A DNA stretch of 37,135 nt, taken from NCBI GenBank assembly GCA_919902735.1, contig CAKKRM010000221.1:1-37135 (forward strand). The letters run 5' to 3'. Within the stretch, counting starts at the first letter, position 1, and each line of letters starts with the position of its first letter. The notes beneath the pieces are model-generated. The model was given only the letters and a program-made list of their open reading frames with translations. It was not told the origin of the DNA and searched no databases. A program made the position numbers and the translations under genes. This DNA is from Anaerolineales bacterium. Its GTDB lineage: Bacteria > Chloroflexota > Anaerolineae > Anaerolineales > Villigracilaceae. Below, piece after piece: positions 14,754-22,868 of this stretch.

Positions 14754-15824
14754 TTGGCCTTCAACCCCATTAACTGGCTGTTAGGCCTTTTCTCTCTAGA
14801 CATTGCCATAGACCTTGGCACTGCGAACACTCTGGTTCATGTTCGCAATAAAGGCATTGTCATCAATGAGCCATCCTGGGTAACAGTTGACAAAAAATTA
14901 AGACAACCTTTGGCGATCGGCCTCGAAGCCAAAGAAATGGTTGGGCGCACCCCCGGAAACGTAGTGGTAGTGCGGCCTATTCGTGACGGCGTCATCGCCG
15001 AATTCGATGTCACCCAGATCATGCTCGAATATTTCATTGGCAAAGTCCATGAGCAAAGTATCGTGCCCCTGCCGCGTCCGCGTGTGATTGTCGGCCTTCC
15101 CACAGGCGTGACCGAAGTTGAAAAGCGCGCCGTGTACGATGCCGTGATGGCATCCGGCGCGCGCCAGGCCATGTTGATCGAAGAGCCGATCGCGGCTGCG
15201 CTCGGAGCTGGTCTGCCCATCGGAGAGATTCGCGGCTCGATGGTGGTCGACATTGGCGGCGGCACCACCGAGGTGGCTGTCATGTCCATGAGCGGTGTGG
15301 TTGCTTCCCGCTCCCTGCGTGTGGCGGGCGATGAGATGGATCAGGATATCGTTCAGTATCTCCGCAATAAATACAACCTGTTGATCGGCGAAGGCATAGC
15401 AGAACAGATCAAATGGCAGATCGGTTCCGCTTATTCGTTACAGCCTGAAAAAACAATGGAAGTACGGGGCCGCAACCTTGTAACAGGTTTGCCTGAAACC
15501 ATTGAAGTTTCCTCGGTTGAAATTCGTGAAGCCCTCTCCGGCTCCGTGCAGGTCATCATCGACACCGTGCGCGATGCGCTGGATGAAATTCCCCCCGAAA
15601 TCGTTTCCGACTTGATGGATATTGGCATTTGCCTTGCTGGCGGCGGCGCCCTTTTGCAGGGATTGGCCGAGCGATTAACCGATGAATTAAAACTGCGCGT
15701 TTGGGTTGCAGAAGACCCGCTTACTTGCGTGGCGCGTGGCGCGGCCATGATTTTTGAAGACCTTGATTCCCTTGGCCGTTATCTGGTTGGCCTGGAACGC
15801 GGCAGCACGCGTCACGTTGGCTAG
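14754..15824 (+). CDS. mreB: Rod-shape determining protein MreB
   Basis: Bacterial actin that polymerises on the membrane and directs the cell-wall elongation machinery. 356 residues, a normal length. Actin-fold motifs: phosphate 1 IAIDLGTANTLVHV, phosphate 2 MVVDIGGGTTEVAVMSMSGV and adenosine motif LAGGGALLQGLAERL. It starts at an unusual TTG (14754), supported by TAGGAG 6 bases upstream and by the usual spacing to LDIAIDLGTANT; no ATG is available. First gene of mreB-mreC-mreD-PBP2. Confidence 0.97.
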   Translation: MAFNPINWLLGLFSLDIAIDLGTANTLVHVRNKGIVINEPSWVTVDKKLRQPLAIGLEAKEMVGRTPGNVVVVRPIRDGVIAEFDVTQIMLEYFIGKVHEQSIVPLPRPRVIVGLPTGVTEVEKRAVYDAVMASGARQAMLIEEPIAAALGAGLPIGEIRGSMVVDIGGGTTEVAVMSMSGVVASRSLRVAGDEMDQDIVQYLRNKYNLLIGEGIAEQIKWQIGSAYSLQPEKTMEVRGRNLVTGLPETIEVSSVEIREALSGSVQVIIDTVRDALDEIPPEIVSDLMDIGICLAGGGALLQGLAERLTDELKLRVWVAEDPLTCVARGAAMIFEDLDSLGRYLVGLERGSTRHVG

Positions 15825-15862
15825 GAAAATTGGCCGCCTCTTTAACCAGGGGCGGATAAAAT

Positions 15863-16699
15863 ATGAACTCCCGTTCTTTACAAACGACAATAATATTTTT
15901 GGTGGTTGGGGGTATTCTAGCCCTGGCCCTTGGCGGTTTTTTTGGATCCGCTTCGAGGCAGTTTGGCTCCGTGTTGATCGACACTCAAACCTGGTTTTCA
16001 TCCCGCTTCCTCGGCTTGCAGGATTTTTTCACCGCCCCGCGTGACATTGTTTCGCTGCGCACCCGCAATGCCGAGTTGGAAGCGCAGGTCTCTCAATTGC
16101 AGGCGCAGGTTATCGAACTCCAGCAAACGGTGAACGAAACGGAAATCCTTGCAGCATTGGTGGATTTCTCGCGTTCAAACCCTGAAAGCACTTATAAAGC
16201 CGCGGCTGTCATCGGGTTTGACCCAAGTCCCTTTTTACATTACATCATTATCAATCGCGGCTCAAATGACGATATCCGCCGTGGGATGCCGGTCGTGACA
16301 AACCAGGGCTTGGTTGGCCGTGTGGATGCAGTCATTGCCGATGCCGCCCGCGTGCAATTGATCACAGACCCAGCCTCAGCCGTCAATGTGTATTTGAAAA
16401 ACGCAGAGACCAGCGCAGTTACATTTGGTTCCGTCACCGGGGATATTTCACTGGATATGATTTCGCAGAACATAACCGTGGAATCGGGCGATCTCATCCT
16501 AACCTCCGGCCTGGGCGGCGGCTATCCGTCGGACTTGCCCATCGGTCAGGTAGTTACGATCCGCACCTTGGAATTCAAGCTGTTTCAGCAGGCCACAATT
16601 CAACCCGCCGTGGACTTTTCCCGCCTCGAAATTGTTTTGATAATTACCAACTTTCGCCCAGTGGATATCACTCCGCTCGAGCCGTTACCTTCCCCATAA
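15863..16699 (+). CDS. mreC: Rod-shape determining protein MreC
   Basis: Single-pass membrane scaffold of the elongasome; its extracytoplasmic part binds PBP2. 278 residues. A TM helix spans about residues 8-28 (TTIIFLVVGGILALALGG), then a coiled coil at about 60-95 (LRTRNAELEAQVSQLQAQVI). Beta-barrel domains follow (VIGFDPSPFLHYIIINRG, GMPVVTNQGLVGRVDAV, SGDLILTSGLGGGYPSDLPI), all MreC signatures. It follows mreB by 38 bases. Confidence 0.95.
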   Translation: MNSRSLQTTIIFLVVGGILALALGGFFGSASRQFGSVLIDTQTWFSSRFLGLQDFFTAPRDIVSLRTRNAELEAQVSQLQAQVIELQQTVNETEILAALVDFSRSNPESTYKAAAVIGFDPSPFLHYIIINRGSNDDIRRGMPVVTNQGLVGRVDAVIADAARVQLITDPASAVNVYLKNAETSAVTFGSVTGDISLDMISQNITVESGDLILTSGLGGGYPSDLPIGQVVTIRTLEFKLFQQATIQPAVDFSRLEIVLIITNFRPVDITPLEPLPSP

Positions 16700-16709
16700 T
16701 TTTTATCAC

Positions 16710-17210
16710 ATGCGAAATAGTATCGCGTTTCCATTGCTCGGGCTGGCCGTTATTTTGCAGTCTGCCATTGTCAGTCAGGTCAAATTAATCTCTGGCTATG
16801 CAGACCTGCCTTTGCTCATGCTGGCCGCATGGGCTTTGCAGGATCGTGTCAAATCTGCCTGGCATTGGGCAGTGTTGACTTGCGTCATGGTCGGCTTTGT
16901 GTCCAGTATGCCCTGGCTGGTTGTGGCGGCTGGTTACCTTGGCGTTATTTTCATGGCGCAAATTTTACAGCGACGTGTATGGCAGGCTCCATTGCTCGCA
17001 ATGTTTAGTGTTATATTGATGGGAACCTTGTTTATCCATTTGTTATCGTTCGCTGTTCTACGCGTTTTAGGAACGCCTTTTGCATTTGCCGATGTGATCG
17101 GGTTGATAACTCTGCCAAGCCTGCTGCTGAATATGTTGTTCTCGATTCCTGTTTACGCATTGATGCGCGACCTGGCGCATTGGGTGTACCCTCTTGAGGA
17201 GTATGAATGA
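16710..17210 (+). CDS. mreD: Rod-shape determining protein MreD
   Basis: Polytopic membrane protein of the elongasome, 166 residues with about five hydrophobic segments. It is weakly conserved, as MreD always is, so the call leans on position between mreC and PBP2 plus topology. The stop TGA overlaps the ATG of the next gene (ATGA at 17207-17210), indicating translational coupling. Confidence 0.88.
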   Translation: MRNSIAFPLLGLAVILQSAIVSQVKLISGYADLPLLMLAAWALQDRVKSAWHWAVLTCVMVGFVSSMPWLVVAAGYLGVIFMAQILQRRVWQAPLLAMFSVILMGTLFIHLLSFAVLRVLGTPFAFADVIGLITLPSLLLNMLFSIPVYALMRDLAHWVYPLEEYE

Positions 17211-19405
17211 GTTCTGGCCCTGCATCACGCCCTGTCCGATTCGAGGCATGGCGGCTTTCAGCCATATATCTTATTGTGTTTCTGGCGCTTAGCGGCTTGC
17301 TGCTGCGGCTTGTCAATTTACAGGTGCTTCAAAGTTCTGCCTGGGCCGCGCAGGCGGTTGATAATTTCACCAATCAAGTCAGTGTTCCAGCTCCGCGCGG
17401 GATCATTTACGACCGCAATGGATATATTCTTGCCCGCAACCTTGCTTCGTATAATATTGTGATAACCCCGGCAGCTTTGCCCGCTGACGATTCGGATATT
17501 CAACGTGTGTACCGCGAACTTTCCGAGTTGATCGATGTTTCCGTTGGCGGGCCGGTGACAGACGAGTCTTTGGAAGCGGCGAAATTGTTTGCAGCCTGTG
17601 TGCCGGGACCGGGCATCGCTCAAATGGTGGCCTTGCAGGATACCCTTGCCCCATTTAGTTCTGTAAAAGTGAAGTGCAATGTTTCAGAGGAAATTGCCCG
17701 GATCGTGGAGGAAAAATCGGTGGACTGGCCAGGTGTGGAGGTCGAGGTTGAACCGATACGCGATTATCCAACAGGCTCGCTGACCGCCCATCTGATCGGA
17801 TTCCTGGGGCCGATCCCCGCCTTGTTCGAAGATGAATATCGCGCCAAAGGGTTTATCCCCAACCGTGACAAGATCGGGTACGCAGGCGTGGAGGATTCCT
17901 TGCAGGATATTCTTGCAGGCAGGAATGGTTTGCGTGTGGTGCAGGTGGATGTGGCCGGGCAGGAAATTCGCAACCTGGAGCCTCCCATTCCAGCCGTTCC
18001 CGGGCATAATGTTTACCTGACCATTGATACCCGTTTGCAAGCCGCCGCTGAAGCCACTCTGTTGGAAGAAATTCGTTTTTGGAATACATATTTCAATACC
18101 GTTCGTATTTCCAGCGGAGTGATCATTGCCATGAACCCAAAAACGGGCGAAATCCTTGCAATGACTTCCTACCCCAGTTACGAAAATAATCGTTTCACTC
18201 GCATTATCCCTTCGTATTATTACGAACAATTGAGTCAGGACCCCCGTAAGCCATTGCTGAATAACGCCATCTCTGCGGAGTATCCGCCTGGCTCGGTGTT
18301 CAAGCTTTCTACAGCGACAGGCGCCATCAACGAAGGCGTGGTCGGCTTGGATGACATCGTACAGGCTCCGGGGCAGTTATTGTTGTGTGAAAGATTCAAT
18401 CCCAATGATGTTTGCGCGGATAGTAATACGCGCCCCTTTGTTGACCATATTTTCGAAAAACGCCCCGAAGGCTTTGGCGCGATAAATTTTTTGCAATGTA
18501 TTGCGTTTTCGAGCAATGTATGTTTTTACAAACTTGGCGGCGGTTATGAGGATGAGATCAATCCGGGGCTGGGCATTGAGCGCCTTCGACAATACGCCCG
18601 CGCGCTTGGATATGATGAAACGACAGGTATCCAGTTGAAGGGTGAACAGGATGGCCTGATTCCAGACCCGCAGTGGAAACGCATCAACACCGGCGAAAAC
18701 TGGTCTACAGGCGACACCTACATTGCCAGCGTGGGGCAGGGATATGTGCTTACCACTCCTTTACAGGTCTTAATGTCAGGTTCTGTCATTGCAAACAGCG
18801 GCAAAATGATGCAGCCCACACTTGTCCGCGAAGTGACAGATGGCGATCGCAATGTTGTGCCAATGTGGTTTAACCCAACAGATTTCACCGTGACCGAATT
18901 CGAGACGGAAGGCAGTTATCAAATTTCACCTTTCGTTCCAAATACGCGCTGGGATATCACCGTCGACCCGTTGATCCAAAGCTTCTCCTGCGACGATGTT
19001 TATTGCAGTCTGGATGCAGAAAACCTAAAGATCGTGCAGCCCGAATCAATTCAAGCCGTCCGCGCAGGAACCCGCCTGGCAGTGACCGCTTCGCTGTTCG
19101 GCACGCTGAATGACCTCTTCGGTGATTTTCCAATCGCTGTGGCTGGCAAAACAGGAACTGCGGAATATTGCGATGATGTGGCGAGAGCCGCGGAACGGTG
19201 TAATTTTGGCGCGTGGCCTACACATTCATGGACGCTTGCGTATGCTCCCTATGATGATCCTGAGATCATTGTGCTTGCTTTTGCCTATAATGGAGGCGAG
19301 GGCGCCAGCGTGGCGGGTCCAATGGTGGAGCGTGTCATCAGGGCTTATTTCGAGATCAAAGCCATTGATATCGCCACCCAGGGAGAGCCGCCACCGGGGC
19401 CGTAA
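17207..19405 (+). CDS. mrdA: Penicillin-binding protein 2 (peptidoglycan transpeptidase)
   Basis: Class B PBP of the elongasome that cross-links peptidoglycan together with RodA. 732 residues, longer than E. coli PBP2 (633). N-terminal anchor at about residues 14-35 (LSAIYLIVFLALSGLLLRLV), a pedestal domain with APRGIIYDRNGYILARN, then the transpeptidase. Active site: SxxK at S363-V-F-K366 in PPGSVFK, SxN in AFSSNVCF, and KTG at K648 in VAGKTGTAEY. Cysteine-containing insertions (CERFNPNDVC, CDDVYC, CDDVARAAERC) may form disulfides outside the membrane. It overlaps mreD by 4 bases; the TAA stop overlaps an ATG that could be an alternative minC start. Confidence 0.95.
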   Translation: MSSGPASRPVRFEAWRLSAIYLIVFLALSGLLLRLVNLQVLQSSAWAAQAVDNFTNQVSVPAPRGIIYDRNGYILARNLASYNIVITPAALPADDSDIQRVYRELSELIDVSVGGPVTDESLEAAKLFAACVPGPGIAQMVALQDTLAPFSSVKVKCNVSEEIARIVEEKSVDWPGVEVEVEPIRDYPTGSLTAHLIGFLGPIPALFEDEYRAKGFIPNRDKIGYAGVEDSLQDILAGRNGLRVVQVDVAGQEIRNLEPPIPAVPGHNVYLTIDTRLQAAAEATLLEEIRFWNTYFNTVRISSGVIIAMNPKTGEILAMTSYPSYENNRFTRIIPSYYYEQLSQDPRKPLLNNAISAEYPPGSVFKLSTATGAINEGVVGLDDIVQAPGQLLLCERFNPNDVCADSNTRPFVDHIFEKRPEGFGAINFLQCIAFSSNVCFYKLGGGYEDEINPGLGIERLRQYARALGYDETTGIQLKGEQDGLIPDPQWKRINTGENWSTGDTYIASVGQGYVLTTPLQVLMSGSVIANSGKMMQPTLVREVTDGDRNVVPMWFNPTDFTVTEFETEGSYQISPFVPNTRWDITVDPLIQSFSCDDVYCSLDAENLKIVQPESIQAVRAGTRLAVTASLFGTLNDLFGDFPIAVAGKTGTAEYCDDVARAAERCNFGAWPTHSWTLAYAPYDDPEIIVLAFAYNGGEGASVAGPMVERVIRAYFEIKAIDIATQGEPPPGP

Positions 19406-19424
19406 TGGCGGCGTTTTCATCAGG

Positions 19425-19430
19425 TATAAT
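19425..19430 (+). promoter_or_regulatory. Candidate -10 box before minC
   Basis: TATAAT just after the PBP2 stop and 31 bases before the minC ATG. No clear -35. It could give the min genes some independent expression. Confidence 0.35.
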
Positions 19431-19461
19431 TCCATGCAATAAATTAACCTGGCCCAATTTC

Positions 19462-20142
19462 ATGGAACAAATTACATCGCTCGTTCAAATTAAAGGAATA
19501 CGCGACGGTCTTCTCGCCACATTTTCAGACGCGCCCTGGGAAGACCAGCGTACAGCCCTGCTCGCGCAGATAGATGAACGCCCCTCCTTTTTTCAGGGCG
19601 CGCGCCTTGCAATGGATATCGGATCGCAAATATTAAAGGTGAACGACCTGGTTGACCTGCGCGACCACCTTTCAGAACGCAATGTGGTTTTATGGGCGGT
19701 TGTCAGCGATTCTCCAACCACCGAGCAGACCTCACAACTGCTCGGCCTTGCCACCCGAATTTCAAAACCGAGGCCGGAAGAACAAAGACAATTCGCTGAT
19801 ACAATCACGGACGACACCGCGCTCTTCGTCAATAAAACCATTCGTTCTGGAACGCGAATCGAGTTTCCCGGGCATATCGTGATCGTCGGAGATGTAAACC
19901 CGGGCGCGGAAATTGTCGCCGAAGGCAATGTCATTGTTTGGGGGCGGGTGCGCGGCATGATCCATGCCGGCTCCAAAGGCGACCGCTCCGCATTCATTTG
20001 CGCGCTCGATCTTTCTCCAAATCAATTACGCATCGCGGATGAAGTATCCGCAACGCTTAAACCGCAAAAAGACCCCAGGCCCGAGATTGCCAGCATTAAT
20101 GGTGAAGGACATTTACAAGCCGAACTCTGGCAAACCGGCTAA
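19462..20142 (+). CDS. minC: Septum site-determining protein MinC
   Basis: FtsZ polymerisation inhibitor that blocks division away from midcell when recruited by MinD. 226 residues. The N-terminal domain starts MEQITSLVQIKGIRDGLLAT. The C-terminal beta-helix (about residues 130-205) is typical: VNKTIRSGTRIEFPGHIVIV, then GDVNPGAEIVAEGNVIVWGR and VRGMIHAGSKGD. The ATG at 19462 is preferred; an ATG at 19405, overlapping the PBP2 stop, would add 19 residues with no counterpart in the family. minD follows after 20 bases. Confidence 0.93.
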   Translation: MEQITSLVQIKGIRDGLLATFSDAPWEDQRTALLAQIDERPSFFQGARLAMDIGSQILKVNDLVDLRDHLSERNVVLWAVVSDSPTTEQTSQLLGLATRISKPRPEEQRQFADTITDDTALFVNKTIRSGTRIEFPGHIVIVGDVNPGAEIVAEGNVIVWGRVRGMIHAGSKGDRSAFICALDLSPNQLRIADEVSATLKPQKDPRPEIASINGEGHLQAELWQTG

Positions 20143-20162
20143 TTCATGGATTAGGAATTAAT

Positions 20163-20960
20163 ATGACAGCTCAAGTAATTACAGTAACTTCCGGAAAAGG
20201 CGGCGTGGGCAAGACCACCGCCGTTGCAAACCTTGCCAACGCCCTCGCAATGGACGGCAAAAAAGTCGTCTGCATTGATGGCGATATTGGCTTGCGCAAC
20301 CTTGATGTGGTCATGGGTCTTGAAAACCGCATCGTGTATGATATTGTGGATGTGATCGAAGGCCGCTGCAAATTAAAACAGGCGATGATCCGCGACAAAC
20401 ATTACCCGGAGATGTATTTGATCCCTGCCGCGCAGACCCGTGACAAGAATGCCGTTTCTCCATCGGACATGGTTCGCATCTGTAACGACCTGCGAGCTGA
20501 TTCTGATTTCGTTATCATCGACTCACCCGCGGGCATCGAGCGTGGTTTTAGAAATGCCATAGCGGCGGCAGATCGCGTTCTCGTAGTGACCAACCCCGAG
20601 GTCAGCGCGGTGCGCGATGCGGATCGAGTGGTGGGCATCCTCGAAGCGGAAGAGAAAGGGACTCCGCACCTGATCATTAATCGATTGAATCAAGCATTGG
20701 TCAGAAACAATGACATGCTCTCCGCCGAGGATGTATTGGATTTGCTCGGTATCCAGTTGATCGGCATCGTACCCGAAGATGAATCTGTCATCATTGGCTC
20801 GAATCGCGGTGCACCCGTCGTCACAGACGGCAAAAGCCGCGCCGGCCTGGCTTTTCGAAATATCGCCAAACGCCTGCAAGGGATTGATGTGCCATTTATG
20901 GACCTCGACCAGCAAAGCGGTTTGTGGGGCGCGATTCAACGGCTGACGGGGAGGAAGTGA
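20163..20960 (+). CDS. minD: Septum site-determining ATPase MinD
   Basis: Membrane-binding ParA-family ATPase that positions MinC. 265 residues. The deviant Walker A is GKGGVGKTT (residues 11-19) with signature lysine K12. CIDGDIGLRNLDVVMGLENR is the switch I region, and DFVIIDSPAGIERGF the Walker B/switch II region. The C-terminal amphipathic membrane-targeting helix is LWGAIQRLTGRK. Followed by minE after one base. Confidence 0.97.
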   Translation: MTAQVITVTSGKGGVGKTTAVANLANALAMDGKKVVCIDGDIGLRNLDVVMGLENRIVYDIVDVIEGRCKLKQAMIRDKHYPEMYLIPAAQTRDKNAVSPSDMVRICNDLRADSDFVIIDSPAGIERGFRNAIAAADRVLVVTNPEVSAVRDADRVVGILEAEEKGTPHLIINRLNQALVRNNDMLSAEDVLDLLGIQLIGIVPEDESVIIGSNRGAPVVTDGKSRAGLAFRNIAKRLQGIDVPFMDLDQQSGLWGAIQRLTGRK

Positions 20961-20961
20961 T

Positions 20962-21213
20962 ATGAACTTCTTCACGCGCAAAAAAAGCGCATCAAGCGCA
21001 AAGGAACGTCTTCAACTTGTTTTGGTGCATGACCGCACCGACCTGACCCCTGCGCAGTTGGAAGCATTGAAGGATGATTTGATTAAAGCTATTTCGAATT
21101 ATATTGATATTGACCCCGAGGCAGTGCAGATCGGGTTGGAACGTGATGGACGTGAACAGCGCCTCGTGGCGGATATTCCCTTGCGGAGCGTATCGCGCCA
21201 TCGCGCAGGTTGA
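20962..21213 (+). CDS. minE: Cell division topological specificity factor MinE
   Basis: Stimulates MinD ATPase and drives Min oscillation. 83 residues, near the usual 80-90. The N-terminal membrane-targeting and anti-MinCD helix is MNFFTRKKSASSAKERLQLV, followed by VHDRTDLTPAQLEALKDDLI. The topological domain ends LVADIPLRSV. The last residues are basic and unremarkable. The 155 bases to rodA contain no gene. Confidence 0.95.
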   Translation: MNFFTRKKSASSAKERLQLVLVHDRTDLTPAQLEALKDDLIKAISNYIDIDPEAVQIGLERDGREQRLVADIPLRSVSRHRAG

Positions 21214-21368
21214 GCTTATTTATACCCTGGAGGCACGGATCAACCTGACAAAAGTCAATGGTTGTGTCCGTGTTTTTTTACCGCTTGTATCAACAGCAAA
21301 TAGATTTTTGATATTTCGTAATCTAAATTCGAATTTCAAGTTTGCAAAATGATGCGGCTCTTTGTATT

Positions 21369-22496
21369 ATGACTCGTGGACTTTCCTGGCGTAGTTTTGA
21401 CTTCATTTTATTAGGCGCGATTGTGCTCGCGTCTTCTTTCGGCACGGTGATGATCCGCTCTGCTGTGGCAGGTAATGAGGTGTTACAGCCGCTTATCCTG
21501 CGCCAGGTATATTTTGCCCTGCTGGGTGTTGTGCTTATTTTTCTGGTCGCCTCCGTGGATTATCGTTACTGGCTGGCCTTGTATCGTCCAATTTACCTGG
21601 CCATCATGATCTTTCTGGTTACATTGACTGGCTTTGGACAATCTGCCTTTGGCGCTCAGCGCTGGTTTCAGGTGGGTGTGCTCTTCCTACAGCCAACTGA
21701 ATTCGCAAAGATCATTGCCATCGTGGTACTGGCGCGATATTTTGAATATGCCCAGCATCAACCCCGTGACTTAAAGTGGGCATTCGGCGCCGTTCTTTGG
21801 GCATCAGGCATAATCGTAATGATTCTCCTCCAGCCAAATTTGAGTAATGTGCTTGTGCTTTCCGTCATCCTTGCAGTGATGTTGTGGATGAATGGCGTGC
21901 AGATCAAGCATGTGGTTTCAGCCGTTGTGATCGGCGCTATTGTTCTGGCAAGTTTAGTGGCCCTCTCCGTGCTGGGCGTTCGGATTCCGTTTTTGCAGGC
22001 GTATCAGCAGGAGCGCATCGTAAACTTTGTGGTACCCGACCCGAATGACACCTACGGCAATCGCTATAACGTACGGCAGGCATTGATCGCTGTTGGTGCG
22101 GGCGGAGTTTTTGGGGAGGGATACGGACACGGCACCCAAACCCAGTTGCGTTTCCTGAAAGTCCGCCACACAGATTTTATCTTTGCCGCCAGTTCCGAAG
22201 AGTTTGGCATGGTGGGGGGCGTGCTGATTATTATGTCTCTCGGTATTATCGTTTGGCGTTGTATTCGTGCCGCGCAAAAGGCGCGCGATGTGGCAGGCTC
22301 GATGATCGCCATGGGCGTTGCCACCCTTATCTTTTTCCAGGGCGCGGTCAATATCGGAATGAATCTCAATGTGCTGCCTGTTTCAGGGCTTCCGCTCCCG
22401 TTCATCAGTTACGGCGGCAGCGGCCTCACCGCGCTGATGCTTGGGATCGGGCTGGTTGAATCCATCGTCATGCGCCACAAACAAATGGAATTTTAA
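21369..22496 (+). CDS. rodA: SEDS peptidoglycan glycosyltransferase RodA
   Basis: Ten-helix SEDS protein that polymerises lipid II into glycan strands together with PBP2. 375 residues from ATG 21369 (MTRGLSWRSFDFILLGAIVL). SEDS features: GAQRWFQVGVLFLQPTEFAK with the conserved Gln-Pro-(T/S)-Glu, GVRIPFLQAYQQERI, YNVRQALIAVGAGGVFGEGY, HTDFIFAASSEEFGMVGG, and the ending GLPLPFISYGGSGL. The context (mreBCD, PBP2) argues for RodA rather than FtsW. A start at 21342 is possible; neither has a strong ribosome binding site. Confidence 0.94.
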   Translation: MTRGLSWRSFDFILLGAIVLASSFGTVMIRSAVAGNEVLQPLILRQVYFALLGVVLIFLVASVDYRYWLALYRPIYLAIMIFLVTLTGFGQSAFGAQRWFQVGVLFLQPTEFAKIIAIVVLARYFEYAQHQPRDLKWAFGAVLWASGIIVMILLQPNLSNVLVLSVILAVMLWMNGVQIKHVVSAVVIGAIVLASLVALSVLGVRIPFLQAYQQERIVNFVVPDPNDTYGNRYNVRQALIAVGAGGVFGEGYGHGTQTQLRFLKVRHTDFIFAASSEEFGMVGGVLIIMSLGIIVWRCIRAAQKARDVAGSMIAMGVATLIFFQGAVNIGMNLNVLPVSGLPLPFISYGGSGLTALMLGIGLVESIVMRHKQMEF

Positions 22497-22506
22497 AATT
22501 TAGTAA

Positions 22507-22653
22507 TTCACCTTACGCACCGCGCATGATTCCCTCCCGAAGGACATCGGGACGATGTGAGCGGAGCGAAGGGTCTCTGGGATTGTCGTAGAGACCCTTC
22601 GCTATCGCTCAGGGCGACATGACCCTAAAACACGCAAAACTGCGTAAGGTGAG
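22507..22653. mobile_element. MITE-like element B1a with 7-bp target duplication
   Basis: Ends TTCACCTTACGCA / TGCGTAAGGTGAG, flanked by the direct repeat TTAGTAA (22500-22506 and 22654-22660). The interior carries GAAGGGTCTCT / AGAGACCCTTC and CCCGAAGGACATCGGGAC palindromes. Near-identical interior in opposite orientation at 33330-33453. No coding capacity. Confidence 0.85.
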
Positions 22654-22660
22654 TTAGTAA

Positions 22661-22774
22661 GTGACCTTACGCACCCTACGCACCAGATACATAGGCTTTC
22701 TGCCTAATTTTTTGGGTTTTACCCAGATATGGCGGTCAAAATAGGCTCGTTTTACGGGTACTGCGTAAGGTGAG
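22661..22774. mobile_element. Second element B1b of the same border type, directly adjacent
   Basis: Ends GTGACCTTACGCA / TGCGTAAGGTGAG. It shares the TTAGTAA at 22654-22660 with B1a and has a third TTAGTAA at 22775-22781. The interior is unrelated to B1a (short AGGCTTTCTGCCTAATTTTT hairpin). The 372-base gap 22497-22868 contains these two elements, a hairpin at 22793-22824 and no gene. Confidence 0.75.
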
Positions 22775-22792
22775 TTAGTAATTCACAAATTG

Positions 22793-22824
22793 AGTGGAAT
22801 GCAGACTTTAGCCTGCATTCCACT
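22793..22824. repeat. AGTGGAATGCAG hairpin upstream of gltX
   Basis: A 12-bp perfect stem AGTGGAATGCAG / CTGCATTCCACT with an 8-base loop, 45 bases before gltX. No T-run follows on either strand, so more likely a dispersed hairpin than a terminator. Confidence 0.6.
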
Positions 22825-22868
22825 ACCGTACATCCGTCATTCCACAGTTAAAAATCAGGAGTAACCCC

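Noticed and set aside
21214-21368. Frameshifted continuation of minE
   Set aside because: MinE is complete at 83 residues, and the following frames show no MinE-like sequence.
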